Part shown: positions 58,641 to 64,000 of the stretch, piece after piece
Layout: each line of letters starts with the position of its first letter
Numbering within the stretch: position 1 is the first letter of the stretch
Assembly (NCBI RefSeq): GCF_000471905.2
Contig: NW_006499563.1
Span: forward strand, 2,686,596-2,750,595
DNA from: Amborella trichopoda
Taxonomy: Eukaryota > Streptophyta > Magnoliopsida > Amborellales > Amborellaceae
Direction: 5' to 3'
DNA: 64,000 nt
Program-made: the position numbers and the translations under genes
Notes under the pieces: model-generated
The model's input: the letters and a program-made list of their open reading frames with translations, nothing else
Database searches by the model: none
What the model was told of the DNA's origin: nothing

Positions 58641-58979
58641 GATCTAGAGAAACTTGAACCCCCTAATTGTGGATAGGCGCTCCCAAATTGATTGAATCTG
58701 GCTTCCAATGAGGTTTAAATATTGATTCCATGTTAAATGATACACGATTCTACAAGTAAAGGAACTCATTTCGTCAGGGTTTTGAATCATCTACACTGTA
58801 TAAAACATTGGTTTCTTGTAAATAATAACCACAAAAGTAATGTTTATTTTCTAGTGGATATCATGCTTTAAGGTCCCAAACGATAGCATTAGGCGGCATG
58901 TGTATTAGAAGGGGGTATTATTATTTATGAGGCATGTATTTTAGAAGGAATTTAATGAGATTGTGTTGCTTTTTTAATT

Positions 58980-59430
58980 ATCTTTATTATGTTTCTTATA
59001 TTTGCATTAATGTAAACTGTTATAGTTTCTTTACCTTGTTAATAGTTATGTGAATTGCTTAAGTGAGCTTGCACCATGTCTCCCCTTGCAACATTGCTTA
59101 GTATTGTACTACGGATTGCAAAATGGTTATTACTAATTTTATTTTTACTTTTTTTTGTTTGATTTAAATGCCTATAGAATAATGTTCCTTATATTTGCGG
59201 TGATGTAAATTGCCTTGGTTTCTTAATCTTGCTCATATGTTATGTAAAATGCCCAGAGAATATGTTTCTTATATTGGCGGTGATGTAAACTGCCTTGGTG
59301 TCTTAATCTTGCTCATATGTTATGTTAAAAGACTGCTTAAATGATCGTACACCATAGATAGCCTCGCAACATTGCTTAATATTGAAATACTGAATGTAAA
59401 GTGGTTATTAATAGTGCTAATTTTATTTAT
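58980..59430. repeat. Nested tandem duplications
   Basis: An 81-bp pair (from about 59177 and 59258, sharing GCGGTGATGTAAA(T/C)TGCCTTGG and TCTTGCTCATATGTTATGT) sits within a larger diverged duplication that also includes GCAACATTGCTTA(G/A)TATTG at 59088 and 59370. It lies just beyond the 3' end of the second hAT transposase and may be its untranslated or subterminal part. Confidence 0.65.
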
Positions 59431-59563
59431 TCGCCTCTAATTTAAATTCCTATAAACTATTGAAATCATTTAATAACATATAAAGCAACACACATAGATT
59501 GATAATTGAAAGCTTAGAAATTATATATTGTGCAATTAAAAAAAAGTAACAATATGTCATAAT

Positions 59564-59591
59564 AGAGAGAGAGAGAGAGAGAGAGAGAGAG
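59564..59591. repeat. (GA)n microsatellite
   Basis: About 14 GA units followed by a G-rich stretch, next to the transposase C-terminus. Confidence 0.95.
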
Positions 59592-59599
59592 GCAGGGGA

Positions 59600-61760
59600 G
59601 GGGAAGGAGGGGGGCTACAACTTGTTCCTTCCTCCACTCTTTCGAGTTGCTGCGAGGAGCTTTTGTGTAATGACAGAAGATGTTGGAGGAACTCGAATTG
59701 TAGCAGACGATGGAGACACTCTTGGGGTGGAAGATGATGGATGCACTCTTGGGGCGGTGCTTGGTGAAGGCTGGTTGAGGACGTGCTCGATGGTACCTTT
59801 AGTTGCCAATACATCGGGGTGGCTTGGAGTACTAGGTGGCTCTCTTGAAGTACCGGATGGAGTGACAGATCCCAAAGGCAATGTAGACACAACTCTGTCA
59901 TCATCAACATTGAGATGTGCATCCAACGATTCGAGAGCCTCTATGTCATCCTTGAGGTGATCGTCTTCCGGATGAGAGTTCCAATTCTTATATTTCTCTT
60001 TGTAGTCCGCCCGCAATCTACTCAATAGTCTGTCATTGTAATGTATATACACCAATGATTCACAACTTTCCACATTCAACCGATTTCGTTTAACATTATG
60101 TATGTAGCTATACGTGTTCCAACATCTCTCTGCACAAGAGGAATTAACAGTTTGTGACAACACCTTCATCGCAATTGCATGCAATTCTGGAGTACCACCA
60201 CCATACATGACCCTCCATGACACTGCTTCCATAGAACCCCTATCAACAATAGATGGAGAGAGGGCGAAAACCCCTCTATTCCCAAGAAAATCACAAATTT
60301 GTTGCAACACCTTCCTTCGTTCCATATCATCTATAGTCAGTACATCAAGGGCTATGTGGTAACATGCAGAAACTTCTGGGTCCTGGTGGGGCTTCATCCT
60401 CCTTTCACCCCAGGTGCTAGTGTAGCCAACCACTCTCGTGAATTATTCTTAGGACTGAGAAGGAATGCCAAACAATGCAATGATCCATGACTAAAGCCTT
60501 AATCCTTTGGAATAACACATGCTCATCATATAGGGCCACCGCAATTCCCCCAACACAGTATCCATGCGCTCGTATGCATCTCCCACGACAGCTCTATCGC
60601 TATCAGTAAACTCTATTGTCTTCCATATTGGCCTTGTAAAAGACAATATCTTGTACAAGACAATATCAATTTATTCATCTTCCAAAATTCGTCGTCCATG
60701 ATAGTATCGTGGACGATACCATGTTGATTATCTAATGTGCCTCGTTTTAAACCTTCCCACTCACTACCCAACACTAAAGACGTCAAGGCAACTCTCACTT
60801 CTATCAATCTCCTCAAAATGATATAGTGATACCCAAACCTCATCTTCTTAGCCTTAAGAAGTTCTAAGTTAGAATAGGTCCGAAAAATGTACAAGCATCA
60901 TGTATGATTACAGTGTTTGTGAACGAAAGTAAAAGATGGAGTTTTTTTATTTTTGTCAACAGTATCCTTCATTAGCAGACTCAAAGTATGAGCCAAGCAA
61001 CCCGACCAAAAAATGTGGGAATGACGGCGTTGAATTATAGCACCTGCACCTTTTCAATTGGCCGCATTGTCAGTACGGCTTGAACCACATTATACGGTCC
61101 AATCGACTCTATGGCTTTCAAAAGGATATCAGTAATCACTTGACTAGTCTTTTCAACTGATGAACTATCAATGCTATTAATTAATATGGCCTTGCCAGCT
61201 TATACGTCCTTGACATTAATCAAAGACTCGTTCTTAATATTACTCCAACCATCAAACATAATGGATACACCATAACTTCCCCAATCACTCCTAACTGCAC
61301 TCAAAGCTTGATTGATCCTACTTCTCTCTTTGTCAAGCAATGTTGTTCGGATCCTTTCGTACTTAGGCGCCACATAGCCTTTTGGGCTGTTATTAACAAC
61401 GTAAATCACTTCATGGAAACTTGGTTCCTACGTAACATTGAAAGGGATGCCGTGGGCATAAAAGAAACGAGCCACCGCAACGTCCACATCATCTCTTGCC
61501 TGAACATTACATAAATGTGGGATCTTGGTCTTGGTATTACCCTTTTTTTTTTTATCAAGACTTTCGGTTTGCACTAATGATGGAAACAACGATTTATGCA
61601 CCGAACATCCAACATCATTTTTATTTTGGCCTTTTCTCCTATATAATCTTTGGGCTTCATCCTCCTCAAACTTTAATGCCTCTCACTCTTCCTTAGATAA
61701 TTTTGGGCAACTTGATATCCCTTTAGACCCTTTAACCAATGATGGTTACAATCAGGGTTT
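59600..61760 (-). pseudogene. Second hAT transposase, decayed
   Basis: Read right to left. DUF659 start at 61200-61409 (SYGVSIMFDGWSN), then NSIDSSSVEKTSQVITDIL and IESIGPYNVVQ near 61090-61190. The middle part is at 60613-60894 and YHIALDVLTIDD at 60350. The dimerisation domain at about 60030-60170 has SSCAERCWNTYSYIHNVKRN and SLVYIHYNDRLL. A Ser/Pro-rich tail lies at 59600-59900. It differs clearly from the transposase at 50323-53180 (another hAT lineage), has several stops and frame changes and no visible BED finger. Its terminal repeats were not identified. Confidence 0.85.
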
Positions 61761-61890
61761 AAAACTCGACGAGTCGCTGGTTCGACTCAGGAATCGGCAC
61801 CCCTGTGCCGGTTCCAGCAAAGCACGCAGAACCACCCGTGTCTAGAGAGAACCGGGCGATTCTGAATAGTGAATCGCCTGAGTCATTGTA
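61755..61890 (+). mobile_element. hAT-end-like sequence
   Basis: CAGGGTTTAAAACTCGACGA, then GAGTCGCTGGTTCGACTC and a GAATAGTGAATCGCC word that also occurs near 8975. It resembles the duplicated block at 8715-8925. The orientation of a hAT end would place the element to the right; no matching right end is seen before 64 kb. Confidence 0.4.
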
Positions 61891-62084
61891 CAAACACGAG
61901 TGAACAGTAAAAAACTTTGTGAATCATCAAAATTTGGCTTTTTTTTATCATTTTTTTGCATTTTCAGTCTTTGAATCGAATATTTCAACTTTTATCTTTA
62001 ACTTTTCAGCCTTATTGTTTGATATATTGGAGCTTTAATTTCGATCACAAATCATCGGATTTGTGAAGAACTAAGGTTTCCGCT
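61891..62084. other. AT-rich spacer
   Basis: No feature recognised. Confidence 0.4.
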
Positions 62085-62815
62085 ATTTCTTAAATTTCAA
62101 CCAAAATAGGGCATCATTTTTTATAAAATCATAAGGTTATTAATCTAAAGAGTGTTATTAAGAAGAAATTATTCCTACTTTTCGATTATTTTGGTCGATT
62201 ACAAGTCAGATTTTGGTTTGAAGCCACGGTTGCAAAAAAACAGGTAAGAACTTCGGTTTTCTGCCTTTTAATCGATTGTATTCAAGTTTTAGCAAATAAT
62301 TTGTTCATAGTATAGGGGTTTGATTCCTTATAATATTATTTATCATAAAATGTATCCAATTAGATCTATTTTGTTTGATTTGAGGTGGATTTTTGAGTTC
62401 GAATCATTGTTGTCAGGTTGGGTTTGCGTTTGTTTTTTTTTTCTTTTTTTTTTCGGTCATTCATTGGATTACAGAAAAAATAGGTCACAATTTTTTATGA
62501 AATCAAAGGGAAATTAGTCGTGATTGTGTTATTCATCAGAAATTGTACACCTTGTTGATTTTGGTTGATTATAAGTGAAGTTTGGATTTGAAAAGTCGGT
62601 TTCTGAAAAACATGCATTTTCTGCCATTTAATTGATTTTGATCAGTTTTTGTAACAGTTTGTGTTTGTATCATGGGGTTTTAGTTCTTTATGATGTTATT
62701 CGGAAATATTTGTATCCTATTTTCCATTTTTTGGTCAATTTGTAGTGGATAGAGTCATGGTTTTGTGAAGAACAGTTAGGGTTCTTTTTTTGTTTATTTT
62801 TTTTTTATGTGAAAC
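62085..62815. repeat. Tandem duplication, about 370-bp unit
   Basis: Two diverged units (about 62085-62455 and 62460-62815). Shared blocks include TTTTTTAT(A/G)AAATCA, TGGT(C/T)GATTA(C/T)AAGT, TTTTCTGCC(T/A)TTTAAT and GG(G/)GTTT(G/T)A(T/G)TCCTT. No coding. Confidence 0.6.
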
Positions 62816-63059
62816 TACAAATATGAGACGAATTGAAGCACTATTATGAAGTATTTCAGAGGGGTTTTGAAGGTAATATTGTTCTTCAATTGATTTTGGG
62901 TGTAATTTGTTGGATTAAGCGATTTTTATTGCTCGATTTCTTAAGAAATGGAGTTGTGGCTGCGTTTCTCAGAAAAATGAAATTTTGATGATCGATTTTT
63001 CAAAACAATCGTGATTTTCTGAAAACTTGTGAAAATCGTGACTCGGTTTTGATTATCAT

Positions 63060-64000
63060 GAGGAATTACATTGTATTTTTTATTTTTATTGTTAAATTTT
63101 TAATGCAAAAAATTGTATGTTAATACATAAAATGTATGCATACTATTGATAAATATTTTATCATTATATTTTCTTGAGTGACTATATCATTTTAAATATT
63201 ATGTGGCATGTATGTATATTCTTGGTATTAAATGTATGAATATCATTGTAAAAAAATTGTGGCATATATGATAATCATATTATCATGCATTTTTCAATTT
63301 TATTGTTAAATTTTTAATGGAAAAAAATATATGTTGATACATAAAATGTATGTAAATTCTTGATAATTGAGTATTAGGCATGTTTGGAGCTTGCATTTTT
63401 AATTATATTATCTTGCATTTTGGTAATTGTGCTCATTTTAATCTTGGGATTGTGCCCACATATTATGATATACTTGCTAGAAACTAATTTTAAAAGAGGT
63501 TTTGTAAGTGGGCTAGGCGGTGCTATTATGATAACCAGAAATTAAATTAACTTATATTTTTCAATGTTATTATTAAAATTTTAATACAAAAAATGGATGC
63601 TGCTATATAAAATGCAGGTATATTCTTGATACATATTTTATAATTATATTATCTTGAATGACTATATCATTGTAAATATTATTTGTGGCATTGTGAATGA
63701 CTATATCATTGTAAATATTTTTTGTGCCAAATGTACGTGTAGTGGCATTATGGATGACTCTATTATTGTAATTTTTTTTCTTAATTCTAAGTGTGACTTA
63801 TACAGACTCTTTTTATCTATAATGTTGCATAAATATTTGTGACGAGTCCATATGTATTGGCATTGTGAATTGCTATACCATTGTAAATATTTTTTTTATT
63901 GATACTATATCATTGTAAATTTTTTGTTCTATATGTAGTGGCTGATAGAGACTATTTTTATCTATAATGTTGCATAAATAAATTAATTTTGCCAGTAGGA
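63060..64000. repeat. AT-rich tandem array, about 250-bp unit with short subrepeats
   Basis: Three diverged long units (near 63073, 63290 and 63557) share TTATTGTTAAATTTTTAATG, ACATAAAATGTATG and TTCTTGATA. Inside and after them a shorter unit GACTATATCATTGTAAATAT recurs at least five times up to 63930. The array reaches the window edge. Confidence 0.65.

Noticed and set aside
61755-61890. Right-hand end of the second hAT transposon
   Set aside because: The CAGGG motif points to the right, away from the transposase, so it cannot be that element's own right end.
1-64000. CRISPR arrays, operons, tRNA or rRNA genes
   Set aside because: No regular spacer-repeat arrays or structural RNA genes were recognised; the tandem repeats here lack unique spacers and the genome is plant nuclear.

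Overview
This is a plant nuclear window: AT-rich, full of nested transposable elements, with no bacterial-style gene packing. The plant-specific pieces are a Mutator-like element (MULE) carrying a plant mobile domain gene, Ty1/copia and Ty3/gypsy remnants with plant-type ends, hAT elements, an RTE-type LINE tail and several MITE families. A large-genome flowering plant fits best; I cannot name the species.

The one host gene I recognise was missed as a unit because it is shredded. On the plus strand, from about 24.88 kb to at least 57.43 kb, lie scattered exons of an SNM1/PSO2-type DNA cross-link repair nuclease of the plant UBZ4-SAM-metallo-beta-lactamase kind (Arabidopsis At2g45700-like, recognised from memory). 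The pieces, in collinear order, are: N-terminus (24883-25501), UBZ4 finger (to 37865), SAM domain (40672-40833 and 41044-41408), the HxHxD motif (44100-44163), the next part of the lactamase fold (46115-46401), an HTGDF exon (46788-46852, running into a gap), and a beta-CASP exon (57329-57434). The copy carries in-frame stops, frameshifts, a 12-kb retrotransposon cluster in exon 1 and lost metal ligands, so it is very probably a pseudogene. The last exons are not visible.

Layout. 1-1110: CT-rich DNA and a 57-bp minisatellite. 1355-2711: solo gypsy-type LTR beside a copia fossil (2712-6822). 7-9.4 kb: hairpin, tandem duplication, SINE. 9484-18075: an 8.6-kb MULE with long terminal inverted repeats (TIRs), a degraded 9-bp target duplication, a plant mobile domain gene (plus strand), a MURA transposase (minus strand), and an inner inverted-repeat block holding a pararetrovirus-like zinc-knuckle fragment. 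18-24 kb: A-rich DNA, a 3.3-kb block with 18-bp flanking repeats and a gypsy-like LTR, and a MITE. 24.9-57.4 kb: the shredded gene. Its exon 1 is split by two copia copies in tandem and a gypsy element nested among them. Its introns hold two copies of one hAT-type MITE, a LINE tail, a foldback element entered by a 5.4-kb hAT transposon, and a MULE-type foldback MITE. 58-64 kb: tandem repeats, a second decayed hAT transposase and AT-rich arrays.

Nothing here is an operon or a CRISPR system. The interest lies in how the elements are nested and how they meet one DNA-repair gene, including a MITE that landed on a splice acceptor and duplicated it. There are two assembly gaps (32365-33080 and 46853-46872).
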